Position numbers and translations under genes: made by a program | Part shown: piece after piece, positions 51,699 to 64,000 of the stretch | How the letters are laid out: each line of letters opens with the position of its first letter | How positions within the stretch are numbered: the first letter of the stretch is position 1 | Source: Hybos culiciformis | Lineage: Eukaryota; Arthropoda; Insecta; Diptera; Hybotidae | Assembly: GCA_964007475.1 (NCBI GenBank) | Contig: OZ023273.1 | Span: 8,823,234 to 8,887,233 of the forward strand | Direction: 5' to 3' | DNA length: 64,000 nt | The notes under the pieces: generated by a model | Database searches by the model: none | Told to the model about the DNA's origin: nothing | The model's input: only the letters and a program-made list of their open reading frames with translations

Positions 51699-52907
51699 TC
51701 CGTTAAATCACGACAAAATTGGAATCTTAATTGTTGTATCGATATCATTAATGACTAAAAAAGATTTTAATTATATAGTAATGAATTAAAATAACAAAAA
51801 ATTAAAATCACAAATTTAATTAAGCTTTATCTACATCAACAAAAAGATCAAATCGAGGCAATTCACTCGAAATGGAAAATTAGTTTTGAAACAGATAGCT
51901 TAAGACTTACAGAAGCCATCTTTTTAAATTCCGAAAATAACGTATTTTCGAGAAAAATAAAAAAAAATTAATTAAGAATAATTAATTAATTATAAGTATA
52001 CCTTAGAATTTAAATTGATTTGTTTTGCCTCAAAAATCAGGCTTGGCGAGTCACCAAACAATGTTAATAAAGTTGATTTTGCCATACGGTATGCTCTTGA
52101 AATGACTTCCAATAAAACTGAAAAGATTTAAAAAAAAATACTAATTAAAATTTTTTTTACTGGACCATTTTGCTGTACCTAAATTTAACAGCTCGATTAA
52201 CTGCTCAATAAAAGAAACTACATGTTACACTTCAATGATACATAGCTACTACATTATATATTATAAGTAAAACATTTATTAAGTTTTACTTATAATTTTA
52301 GAAGAAATGTTTTTCATTTAATTTTAAAAACTTAATGAGTTGGGTTTAAAAATGCTATAATTCTAATAGTTTGAACTTGAATGTAATTTCGTTATTTATC
52401 AAAATGTTTCTAAAATTAAATAATAATTTTAAGAGATATTATTACACACAACAATTTATATCAAATCTATAACATACAATATCAACTATTAAAATATAAG
52501 TTTATAATAAAAAAAAAATTAATTTAATAATATTTAGCACAATTTTTTATGACCTAAAATATGAATTCAAGTAATTAATAATTAAGTAATTAATATATTT
52601 CGTTTTCAAAAATGTAAATTTTAAACCTTGTCGTTTTGTTTCTATAAGTAAAACTATGTTTAACCTTTAACTACATCATGTATGTCCATAATTCTTATTT
52701 AAAAACCTACACATCTCGATGAAAAATTTATGAGACTTCCATTTTTTTTTTATTATTACAGTGATGGCATATAATATGTAGGTAATATTTTATTTTTTAT
52801 ATGATAAGTCAAAATAAATTATTACCTTCTCTACTGGCATGATAGTATAGTAGAGAATCTAGTAAATTTACTTTTTATTGTTATTATAAATATTATAATA
52901 AATAATG
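51699..52907. other. Upstream region of the SLC16-like gene
   Basis: AT-rich 1.2 kb 5' of the SLC16-like start codon and before the hAT insertion. It may contain 5' UTR exons and the promoter. A Cys/Gly-poor segment near 52010-52130 shows less AT bias but no convincing reading frame. Confidence 0.4.
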
Positions 52908-52915
52908 GTCGGTAT

Positions 52916-53872
52916 CAGTGGCGTAGCTAGAAATTTTAGGCCCTTATGCCACAATGATGGAAGGGCCCCTGTGAAAAAATGTAAAAAGTATTTAAGAAAA
53001 ACAAAAAAATTCTTTATAATTTTTATAATACCTATATTATAAAAGTAGTAATAATAATAATAATAAATAATAATAATAATAATGAGTATATTAAATAAGT
53101 AAATTAAAATTTATTTTTTCTAGCTTTTGCACTTGCAAAATCGTTAATAAGATAATTTATTTCCATTTTGGCAGCTTCTTTGTGCTCAATACATATTAAC
53201 GACAGATCACGTAATCTACCTTGGCCGATAGAATTTCTTTTGTACTCTTTTATGATTTTTAATTTTCTGAGTGTTCTTTCCACACTAGCAACTGTGACTG
53301 GTAGAGTAAGAAATAATAAAAATACTTTTGAAAACTCACTCTCCAAAAAACCATATTTTTCCAGAAGTAAAGTTGAAAATTGTCTAATAGACATTGTAGC
53401 AGTCAAATCTTTTTTTAAGAGAGAAATTACTTGTATGTACTGATAAGAGAATTGGTCAGATATAATTTTAGAATATTTTTTTTAAAGATTGTCACATTTT
53501 TTTAATATTTCTCTTTCCGGTAACTTAATAATGTTTTTTGGTACTAAAAAATTAAACAAGTTTGTTATAGTTCTCATCCCTATAAATCTCTGGTTAATTT
53601 GGGCAGTTATTTTATCCAAAACGTAATAATAAACATTAACTTTGAAATGATGATATCTGTTTTTAAATCTATAATCAGAAACTAATTCATCAAAATGACA
53701 TTTAGATATTCGCAAGCGTTTTGACTCAAACATAGTATTTATTTCAGATAGTTTCGCAAGGTTAAAGCTTGGTCTGAATCGATTAAAAAAAAAAACTGTA
53801 TTACAAGGAGGCCCCTAAGATTAGAGGGCCCTATGCCTTGCTTACTCTTGCTATATGGTAGCTACGCCACTG
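52916..53872 (-). mobile_element. Decayed hAT-family DNA transposon (957 bp)
   Basis: The ends carry a 14-base perfect inverted repeat, CAGTGGCGTAGCTA at 52916 and TAGCTACGCCACTG at 53872, with further GGCCC-rich subterminal sequence. The 8-base target duplication GTCGGTAT flanks it. The interior retains only the C-terminal part of a transposase on the - strand. At 957 bp it is far shorter than a full hAT element, so most of the transposase has been deleted and it cannot move by itself. Confidence 0.95.
53104..53790 (-). pseudogene. hAT transposase C-terminal fragment with an in-frame stop
   Basis: One reading frame runs from about 53790 to a stop at 53104. It contains the hAT dimerisation motif LPVTVASVERTLRKLKIIK, followed by RDLSLICIEH near the C-terminus. 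A single TAA at 53482-53484 breaks the frame; the residues on both sides are in the same frame, so it is a point nonsense change and not a frameshift. The N-terminal zinc finger and most of the catalytic domain are absent. It is closest to the hAT proteins often named zinc finger MYM-type protein 1-like. Confidence 0.85.
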
Positions 53873-56800
53873 GTCGGTATCTACTACTAACATCCTTGAA
53901 TTTATATATTAATTATATTATATAAAGTACGACGTTGTTATAAAATATAAGTTATATATATTATTTCATTAAATGTGTCACCAAACTTCTGATAAAGAAA
54001 AAAAATTCTATAATATTTCTTTCAATCGTTTTATATACATTTTGTAGGTACTATAAATCAATTTCTCAAAGCAAAAAATTATTTTTTTAGTATGTATATT
54101 ATTTATTTTCTAATAAGAAAATATTCTTTGTTGTTATATTTTTATTAATTTCATTTGTATATAGATTACCTCAACATTTTTTAAATCAAAATCCCATTGA
54201 TTTGAAAATGTTAAAAATAATTAATAACAAAAAACATATATAAACAATTATATTATTTAATTAAATTAAATTTTTTTAACAATGCAAAAAAAAATTTTGA
54301 AAAAAAAATCACAAAAAAAAATTTATTTTGTATATTTTATTAATTTTTATTTTGTTGTAAACTGGGGCTCACTTTTGTGTTGTTTTCTGTTTTCTCAATT
54401 AAATAATTACGTTTTTAATTAAATAGAACACGAGCAAAATAATAATAATATCTACATATATAGTGAAGACAAAACAGAAAAAAAAAATTAATAAATAACT
54501 ATTTTTAGAGCTCTTTAATAAACTTTAGATGTTTTTTATACATATTTTTTATATATATTATATTATTATTTAATTTTAATATTATTTACAATTACTATAC
54601 ATTAATTTTTTTTAATATTATCTACAAGATTAATTAATTTTTTAATTATTCTATTTTTAATTTAACGTAAATTTTAATGTCGATTAAACACAGTAATATG
54701 CCTGCTTCAAGAACTTAATTCGTACAGGCAATATATTTGAGGCTTATAGTGAAAAAAAAAAAAACTCAAATATAATCTATATATATTTTTTAAATATAAT
54801 TATTTTAATTTTTTTTATAAATAAAACCAAAAAAAAAATTAGAATTTCAATTGAAATTGAATCAAAATATTTTTTTTTTAGATTTTTTTCTTTATTTTTA
54901 TTATTATTCTTTCTGTGAATAAAACCAAATTAGCCTTAACTTAATAATTCATTGACAAGAATTTTATTATTCGATCGTCTTTGTGTAAATTCTTAAAAAA
55001 AAAAAAAAAACAAAATATTAAAAAAAAAAAGTTGTTTCACTAAACTTTTCATGCCTTCGTAAATTTTGTTGGAAAGAATATAGGTAGTATGAAGTAAAGA
55101 ATTTTTCAAATAATCAAAAATTAAAAATAAACATTCGTACAATTTTCAATTAAATTATAAATTAAAAATTATCTTTTTCTTAGCGAGATTTAGATATTTC
55201 AAAAACTATCATTTTAAGACTATTTTGAGTCTTCCTCGTTCATTAGGTCAAGAGTTATATAGAAGTTATAATTTTTTGTTCGATAAAAACAATACTCAAG
55301 CCTCTAGTGAATCAGAGTTAGTAAATTACATAAACAATACCTAGTTTTTTGTGACTGAGGAGCTAAATTAAGGCTTTTAGAAACAAATTCTTTAAATAAT
55401 CAAGTTACTTCACTTTGTGTAGTTTTGGAAAAGTAATTATTTATTACATAATTTGAGAGTTTATATATTTATCTTTTTAAGGTGTGAAACAAATAAAATT
55501 AATGCTGTAAAAAAAAGTTTTTGTTTCGATAAGTTTGTTCTTATTTTTTTTTTTAAATAAATTCGTCACAATGCCTGCTTTAAAATACATGAAAATACAT
55601 GTATTAAGCCTCAAAAATAAAATGATTTAATATTATAATTTTTAGACTAATTGTAAAATAAATATCCGTAGTAATTTTTTTTATGAACATCATCAGGTCA
55701 GTTTAGCTTTTGTTACTTCATTATCTCAATATATTTATTGTATTTTTACTTAGTATGATTTGCAAATAGTATTTTTTTTTAGACTATAAATTATTTAAAA
55801 TTATGCTAAAAATTTTTTGAGTTATTCAATTGATGCAACTGATATTTATCTCACAATAATAAAAATATATACTTGAATACAATAAATATTTATATATATT
55901 GAATATGTTAAAAATTGTAACAATTAATCCGTTCGACCTTTACCTTTGTTAAATTTTGTGTAAAACATATCTTACATTTTAAGGATTCAAATGATATTAC
56001 ATAGTATAAGAAAATGTATGCCTGCCAAACCAAAAAAAAACAATAGAAATATGGAAAATTAAAAATAACAACATTTTGAGAATGAGAGACAGACATAACA
56101 TGTGGAAGCTATGTATTAATCAGGTTTACCAATTAATTACATAAATAGATATTCAGTCTATAAAAATATAGAACATTTATGTATGAACAAATATATGTAT
56201 ATAGTATATACAATTAATACAAACGTGTAATAAACCTGCTTAGTATATAAGAATTATTATTTTAATAGTTTTAATCGTTATCACTATTAAGATATGTCAA
56301 GTTTGTAACTATTTACAACTAAAGTTTGTTTAGAAATAAAATAAATAATTTTTAAAAAAATACATAATAAAAATACTCAAAGAACTTTGTAGTTATAGTT
56401 CAAAAATAATAACTCCTCATAATTGCAATGTTGTTATTTTTTAAAATAATCAACCATACGTCCAATCAATTACTAAGAATTATTTTTAGAGCAATTTTAT
56501 AATAAAATCATTACACTTTTAAGAGAACTTAACTTAAATAAATTTAAATTTTCATATTAAATTTGATTGTCATTGCTTTGCTGAATTATAGATTTGCTGA
56601 TTGGGGTGAGTATGAATATCAAAGGAAAAACAAATCCAGAGAACAAAACATTGGAGGAGCTAACAAAAATTTGCCAGAAAAAGCAATAGCAGTAATGTTT
56701 TAATGACAACAAATGCTTTAGTATTATTAAAGATGATCACTGTACTATATTACAGTTAGTTGGTTGTATGGAAACATTATATCTATCAGGTTTGTTGATA

Positions 56801-58724
56801 ACGAAATAATGCTAAAAGATTATCAAGAACAAATAAGTTCTGCAAGGGATGTGTATGTTGTGAAACAGAATATAATGAGAAGGTAAATCTCAAACAAAAA
56901 TAATTAGCTTGTTTTTTAATCGAGTTATAATGCACTATCATGAGACTGTCAACATATTTTTTAATATTTATTGGTAGTATTGTTATCTCTAAAAAATTCC
57001 TTTTATTTTATATTATCGGTCAATGTCCTCCCTTATTGGACATTAATTATTGTATATACATTGTATATATTTGGGGGTTCATGAAAAAATACAAAATTTA
57101 AACAAAAAAAAACAAAGCATTATAGGTGCATTATAACCATTTATTTCAAAATTACATGTAGGTAAGCAAAAAGGCTAAGTTATTTAAGATTAAGATATAT
57201 ATGCTCATGCTCCATTATTCCACTAACTAGAAATAGCTTCTGAAATTGTAAAAAAAAAAAAACAAACTCCACTATCATAGTATCAGCTGTTTACAATTTC
57301 AAGGTCAGCTATTTTTAATAAAAATACAATCATTTAAAATAGTTAATATTGTTATTTTATTGAAAAAAAAAGTAATTTATCTATTTTAATAAACAGATTT
57401 ATTTGAAGGTACACACTCTTTCATTACATTTTATTTTGACAAACCTAATGGAAGGGTATAACAATGAAAAAAACATGAAACCAGAATTATTTTTTATGAT
57501 AGAAGTTGGATCGGTAAATGAATAAATAAAATGTTTTTAAAAATATTAATGAACGAGATTTCTTCAGAATTGTCATAGAATAACAAAAAAAAAATTATTG
57601 ATAAGCATAATTCTTTTGAATTATTCTATTAATAGCATATAAATCTTGTAGAATGTGTTAAGAATGCGATTTGTATCTAAATAGATGCAACTTACTTTTC
57701 ACAAAAAAAATTTCTAGATTGTTTAAAAAAAACTCGAATTTTCAGTATAAAGTCTTGTTTAAATCTTGTTTTGGCTCATATTACATAATTTTTAAATCAT
57801 CTATAAAATAGTACGGATCAACCAAATAAGATATCTTTTGATGAATTATTACCTAAATTAATTTTAAATATAATTTTAAATAAAATAGAAAGGAAATATA
57901 TTCTTTATTCTTATATATATAGTACTAGTATTAGTATATAATGTTAGAAACTATAGTGATAATTCTTATCTTAAGCCATGAGTTTATGTTTGTACAGAAA
58001 TCTACTTATTCACACTAAACTTATAATAATAGTGTTCTTTTGCCGATAAGAAAATTTTTATTAGAACAAGAAAAAAAAAAATAGCTTTTCTGATTAATTA
58101 TTTCTTTTGTTTAGGAAAAAAGTAAATAAAATTTAAATTGATTAGAATTTTTAATTAATATAAATAATATAATAACGAAACTTCCAATTTTTTTTTTTTG
58201 CTTTTTAGGTTACTATGAAAGATTGTGATAACAATAATAACATTGTAATATAAAAACTGAACAAAAAAAAAATTTGTAAAATTGTTCAATAATAAACAAA
58301 TACAAAAACCAAAATCTTTCATCGGAATTTTGGAGATATCGTTCGATGTGACGTAAAAAAAAAAGTATTATTTTATGCCAATAATTTACTAATCAATCAA
58401 GAGAATTTTTTTTATTTTTAATCAAATCCATGAGATTAGTAATTTGTTATTTTAATTTTTATTTAATATACTCAAATACATTATGTAGAACAGATAATAA
58501 CAATAGCCTTTATTATGGAATTGTACATCGTTTTGCGGCGGGTTTTGAACTTATTTTTACTTATCACATTCAATATTTTTGATAAGGCGACAAAAAAGTA
58601 GAAGTTCCAATTAACTAGTTAATTGTTTTCAAATTTTGAAAAATTGTTAATATTATCATTAAATAACAAATTCTAAAAAAAATTAATACTTCAATAATTT
58701 GGAAGTAGCAGAGGTGCTATTAAA

Positions 58725-58915
58725 TTTATGTCTCGAAATTCTTGAACTGGTGGTCGGTGAGGGGGATTTGCGGCGAGGAGGTAAACCCTCTACGCCCTAC
58801 ACAAAAATGAGGCCAATTGGGCCGGTAAATGTACTGTAATATTAACATTTACTAAAAGTAAACTCACATTTACCGGAATTCGTACATTCGCCGTAACATA
58901 TCCAACGCAAAATAA
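58725..58915. repeat. GC-richer island with an inverted repeat
   Basis: Within very AT-rich DNA, this roughly 190-base patch has CpG-containing words (GCGGCGAGGAGG, TACGCCC). CCGGTAAATGT (58822-58832) is inverted as ACATTTACCGG (58866-58876), with a further partial copy (ACATTTACT) and a TTTAC/GTAAA pair between them. Composition suggests a remnant of inserted DNA, but no element ends are found. Confidence 0.4.
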
Positions 58916-59954
58916 TATTAATTTCTAAAACAAATTTAATTACAAAAAAAAAATTTCGATTGTGTATCCTTTAAGCCTATGTACATAGATATTATTCTGA
59001 TTTCATTTTCAAAATTTTTATCAAGTACTTAACTCTTAAAAAATTAATAACTACTTGAAGAAATATTTAAAAATCTTATCTTACCATTTTTAGCGATAAA
59101 TTTTTATCCATAAAAATACTTATTAATGAAAATAATATATTAAGAAAAAAAATTTCAAATTCACAAATTTTTAAAATATGATTTCGATTGCGTATGAATC
59201 TTTTTTTATTCTTGAACTTTTCAATAAAATAATTTTGAAAATACTGAAATGACAATATTAAGAAACTTTATTTTAAAATCGAGAGAGCTTATTATACATA
59301 TATATTTAAACATTCACTTAAGCTTTACTAATTTTTTTTTTTTGCTTTACAAAATTGTAACAAGTTTCTTTTTACAGAATTAAATTAAAATAAAAATTGA
59401 ATGAATTTAATAGATGAAAAAATATATTTAATAAAATAAACATATATGAATTAAAAATATAAAAAAAAAAATAATAAAAACTTTTCGTTTTCCCGTTTTA
59501 TATTCTAATTGGCAACAAAAGCGAGTTTAATTGAGTACAAGTCTTAAAGTACTAAATTGTATTCCTTTTTTTTTTTTTTTAAATACAAAAATTGAAACTT
59601 ATTATACTGATAAGTTTCTTTATTTTCATTATCTGTGTTTAGCCTCTTCTTTTTTTTTTTATGTTTTATTCGCCAATAAGTATTAAATGAAAATGTATTA
59701 TATATAGGTATATATTTTTTTAAATTATAAAGATTATATCTATACGACCTTACGTGAAAAATATTATGTTAGTTATTTATTCAGAAAGGAAGTACTAGAA
59801 GTCTCGATAATCGACAGAAATACTTAAATCTTATATGTATTTGTCAGAATTTAATCTTCATTTCAGTAAATTTTTTGAACTTTTTTTTAATATATTGCGT
59901 TTCTTTAGTGGACTAGGCGTCCGAACACCATCTTGCTTGTTATAACCAACAAAC

Positions 59955-60002
59955 ATTTGCTTACTACATATTTTAAATTGAGAATATATGTAGTAAGCAA
60001 AT
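59955..60002. repeat. Perfect 17-bp inverted repeat (short hairpin)
   Basis: ATTTGCTTACTACATAT (59955-59971) is exactly complementary to ATATGTAGTAAGCAAAT (59986-60002) across a 14-base spacer. The stem is too short for a normal microRNA precursor. It may be a chance palindrome or a regulatory or repeat remnant. Confidence 0.6.
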
Positions 60003-63000
60003 TAACTTTACCTATCATTATTATCTATTTTTTATGGGTTAGAATCGTCAAACAAGCGCTTATTATATTCCAAGGCCTTCCAAAAACAAACTCTTTAAAA
60101 ACTCATCTATCTTTATTTTGTTTCCAAATATTGTATTGTATTATCAGTGAGTATTATGTTTATAAAAAAATATTTTTTACTTTTGTTAAGCTCTCTCTAC
60201 AGTATTTACAAATATCATTCTTTAGTATTTATTAGAAATTATTTTTATGCTGTGCATTTCAGGGCGTAGATATTCCATTATACTTTTTTTTTAATCTTTT
60301 TGTTATCTACCTAATTTTATATAAAATAATTCAAAAAACTCAACTTAATTATATTATGTTTTTATCATGTTGTTTAAAAATGAATTCAAGACATCATAAA
60401 AGTATTAGATTATCGTTACATAAAAATATATATCTTTATTGTAAGTATCTGACTGAAGTCAATATCTCCAAGAAATATACTTAACTCATAAAATAATTGA
60501 AATATTACATATTAAAGTTCTTGGCCTTCAATATTTTGAATAAAAAAAAAATCAAACTTTTCTACATACTTTTTGGAACTTTTAATCAAAACGACTTGAT
60601 TTTGGGATGGTTGATGAGCAGAAAAATAATTTTTCATATATTAAAATTTTCTAATTTAATTATTCACACTATTATACTATACCCAGTTCTTAGAACTAAT
60701 TTCATATAATCCAATTCTCAACAACTACATGACCAAATGGTCTCATATTTTCAACATAATATATGTTGGGTTAATCAATTTAAGTTTTTAGTTGCATGAT
60801 CGTTCAGTAAGTGACAATGGTGGTCAGCTTTTTATGAAATTCGTATTTATCGGCCGATTTATTTCAAATTCATATTATAAATTAATTTGTGAGTGCTTTT
60901 GGACTCTATGCAATCTTAAAACATTTGTATTTGGAAAAATACTAATTAGTAATAAATACACCTGATAATTATCAATGTATGGAAAGTTTTAAATTTCGTT
61001 TTATTAACACCTTCAAAAGTAAAATTAAATATACATTTTAAAAGATTAAATTAGGTGTTTTTTAATGTGATAATATTTTTATTAATGATAAAATTTATGC
61101 ACAATTTGTTTTCATTTCAAAAATATCTATATTTTCTAAAATCGATTATCCGAATTATATGTAAATATTTTTTTTTATAGCACTGTGCCACTAACATTAC
61201 ACATAATAACATCATGTATTGTATAGATCTATAGATACATCATACATAGATCTTTGATAACAAACGATAAGAAAACAATCTACATTGCATTAAAAAAAAA
61301 TGACTTTGATAATTTTTATTCCCGAGTCCATTTTATAATTAAGTACTTATATCAAAAGTCAGCATTATACACAGATTGATCCTTGTTTTTTGAAAATCAC
61401 TATTAAAATGTTCTGCATAATTTTCTATCAGCCTTTTTGAAGAAAAGTGATGTTTCATTTCTCCTTTTAAATTTGATTAAACTAATATTTTTTGAAACAG
61501 TGTACAATGTACATAATATAATATTATATTTATTATATTTAATATATAATAAGTACATAAAAAATATATTTTATTTTTCTTTGACGCATAAATAAATTAT
61601 TATCTAAGTACATAATATATATAACTTTTTTTTTAAACAATAAATAAAGGCAAAAACCATTGATTCATTGACATTTAATTGAAATTTTATTTACATACTT
61701 ATCATACTTATAAGCTTACACTTTGTCAATAATAAATTGAATTATTGAGCATTTGAATATAAGAGCGTTATATTAAATAATACATATTAAATGTGTTATC
61801 TAAAGATATTTTTATGTACACAACTTACCTTATAAAATATTTCAATTGATTTGTCAAACACAATAATAATCCATGATCCAAAGACAATGAATATAGATGA
61901 ACAAGTAGTTTTCTTTTTTCTTTTTCCTTTTTTTGTTAAAGTTCGTTCTTCAAAAACACGATATCCTTTTAGACTAAAAAGTTTCAGATTATTCAAAAAA
62001 AATTAATTAAATTTTATTTTTATTTCATTAACCATTGTAAATATATTTTAATTATATTTTGTATGTGCATATAAACTATGGTTATTTGAAATAAAATATA
62101 AAATAAATCTATAAATGTTGGATATTCATACAAAACGTATATGAAAAATTATATTGTATATGTACATATTGAATCGAATATATTGCTAGAAACAATTTTC
62201 ATTGTCTTTAATCTTTTATTATTAAGATAGCTTTCTTTTTTCCATTAACAGGAAGTTAGAATATTTAAAAAAAAAAAATCTGCTTAAAAATGTATGAATG
62301 TGAATTTAAAATATTACAATGATATGAGTAAATTCATTATAATTGCATAAACTTTATTCAATTTATTATATTATAATTTTCATTTATTTCTAATTAAATA
62401 AAAGAGAATCAAAATTTAAATAATTATTTGTTACTATAAAGGGTTTAACTAATAATCACAGCTAAAGTGGTTACCCAGCTAATAGGTAAGTTCTATTTAG
62501 CTATGTACTTCAGAAAAAAAAAAACTTTAATATTTTATCAATTTATTAAGCTATTTATTAATCACTTAAAATTTCCATTGTCAATAAATAGTTAAAAAAA
62601 AAAATGTATAATGAACTATTTTGCCGGGGTAATAATAATGTAAATAAAAAGAAAAAAAAAACATTAGGCACAGAAGTACATTTACATATCGCTAACCGAG
62701 AAAATATATGTCGTATGAAGTAGAGTAACGATTTCCTTTAAATTAAGTAAAACATTCGCAAAAACAGATTGCAGAAATCGTTATAAGAATAGTTACAAAA
62801 TTAAAATACAAAATTAAAATACAAGAAACAAATTAAAACAAAAAGATTATATTGAATTTGCATAAATGCATTTTAAAAAGGAAAAAAAAAAAAAGGATTT
62901 AAACTTTTGGTATCAATTACAATAAGATTTATTTTAATTTTGTATTATCTTCAAAATAAAATACAAACTATATATACAAAAAAAGTTTTATTATATACTG

Positions 63001-64000
63001 AAAATCCAATAATAATAAATTAACAAAACTAAAATAAAAATAAGTATTATACATATGTATCTACTTTTAAAAATAAAGCAAAAAAATTATAATGTGATGA
63101 TGAAAATAAAATGACAATAAAAAATTATTATATATAAACAGATATTTATTTTTTTTTTTTTATAAAAGGTACATAATTAATATACACGTATATTGTACAT
63201 ATACATCAAATATAAATTATATAGGGTTATATAATAATTATTTGGCAAAATTGAATTTTCCAATTTAGACTTTTAATCGCTTAAAATTCAAATGTATTCA
63301 ATGTTTTCAATACTTTCTTCAAGAATATAATGTAATAATGTTAATTCATTTGAGTAAACTTTAACAAGAATTGGGAATGTGATTAATGTGAACAAATGGG
63401 TATTTATGATTATAACAATAATTATATATAAAAAAAAGAATAAATGTTATAATATTAGTAAAAAAAATATATTTCGCGGTTATTGGTGCCATTTTCATAA
63501 AAATGAAAATCGTTATATAATAAAATTTTGCGAGAACCAGAATAATGCGAAAATAAATATAAAAGAAAGCTTTGCAAAAATTATTGTTTCACCCTATCTA
63601 AAGCGGATATAAATGTTTTGCAGATATAGTTTTTTTTTTGTAGGTAGATTTATACAATATTTTTTGTTATATTTTCATTTTTACAAAAATTTTCTTTTAA
63701 CAAAAAGGAATTTATTTTTTGCTTCCATAGGTATTTTAAAGAAATTATTTTTTTTATTATTTATATTATTATTATATGTTCTCATAAAACATTAAAGCAA
63801 TTAAAACAAATTTTTCTTTTCTTTAAAAAAGAAAAGAATTATTAATTTTTTTTAAAGTAATAAAAAAAAAATTTATTTTTTATTTTAATTTAAAAGTATA
63901 CACTACTTTTTTTTTTTACTTTAACAGGAGAATTTTTTTTTTTTTAGATATTTTTCTTTTTATATAAATATTGCTTAAAATTGATTATATATTATATTAT

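Larger units (their letters stand above)
52908..53880. repeat. 8-bp target-site duplication flanking the hAT element
   Basis: GTCGGTAT occurs at 52908-52915 and at 53873-53880, directly outside the terminal inverted repeats. Its identity indicates an insertion whose footprint has not yet decayed. Confidence 0.95.
53881..64000. other. 10 kb of AT-rich DNA without a supportable gene
   Basis: Poly-A, poly-T and TA tracts and short frames with homopolymer-biased products (many Ile, Lys, Phe, Tyr) fill this stretch. None of the frames over 60 codons (for example 59933-60235, 61796-61996, 63379-63795) resembles a known family or forms spliced in-frame sets. It could be an intergenic region or a large intron of a gene beyond the window. 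Two small inverted-repeat structures are listed separately. Confidence 0.5.

Noticed and set aside
59933..60235. 100-codon hydrophobic frame
   Set aside because: T-rich DNA gives Ile/Leu/Phe-rich products by chance; its start overlaps the inverted repeat and nothing supports translation.
61500..61625. TA-rich palindromic run
   Set aside because: Low-complexity AT sequence forms such palindromes by chance; no distinct arms.
63379..63795. Two consecutive frames of 77 and 60 codons near the right edge
   Set aside because: The products are homopolymer-biased, with no family match and no splice partners in the window.
1..64000. tRNA, rRNA or CRISPR arrays
   Set aside because: I looked for clover-leaf B-box words, rRNA-like conserved tracts and regular spacer repeats on both strands and saw none.

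Overview
The window is a strongly AT-rich piece of an animal nuclear genome, almost certainly an insect. The genes are split by GT-AG introns, one of them is a Methuselah-like receptor (an arthropod family), and hyd/UBR5 and Aquarius are present in single-copy form. I cannot name the order. One run of exactly 200 N (31807-32006) marks an assembly gap inside a gene. Exon borders were placed by reading splice signals and checking that every junction keeps frame and matches the expected protein.

Layout. (1) 431-4795, + strand: the 3' eleven exons of an SLC18B1-like major-facilitator transporter, whose start lies outside the window. (2) 6383-20500, - strand: a complete 15-exon gene for the spliceosomal helicase Aquarius (AQR, about 1491 aa), tail to tail with the transporter. 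Its fourth intron (6.5 kb) holds a whole gene on the opposite strand, a class-B GPCR of the Methuselah-like 5 type (14568-17907). (3) 21586-37457, + strand: hyd/UBR5, a HECT ubiquitin ligase of more than 2867 aa. It is head to head with AQR across about 1.1 kb of likely shared promoter and is interrupted by the gap. (4) 38949-42738 and 43615-44762, - strand: two genes that I do not recognise (about 846 and 197 aa). A 342-bp hAT-type MITE sits in an intron of the first. (5) 48414-51698, - strand: a monocarboxylate-transporter-like SLC16 protein (907 aa) with a long acidic, Ser/Asn-rich N-terminal extension. (6) 52916-53872: a 957-bp decayed hAT transposon with terminal inverted repeats, a perfect 8-bp target duplication and a broken transposase C-terminus. 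(7) 53881-64000: 10 kb of AT-rich DNA in which I see no supportable gene.

The genes do not form a pathway; they are neighbouring housekeeping, signalling and transport genes. The points most worth a second look are the nested antisense GPCR, a perfect 129-bp duplication in the AQR tail, a long imperfect hairpin at 47323-47436 that could be a microRNA precursor or a small foldback element, two well-delimited hAT insertions, and the two unrecognised genes. I found no convincing undescribed multi-gene system.
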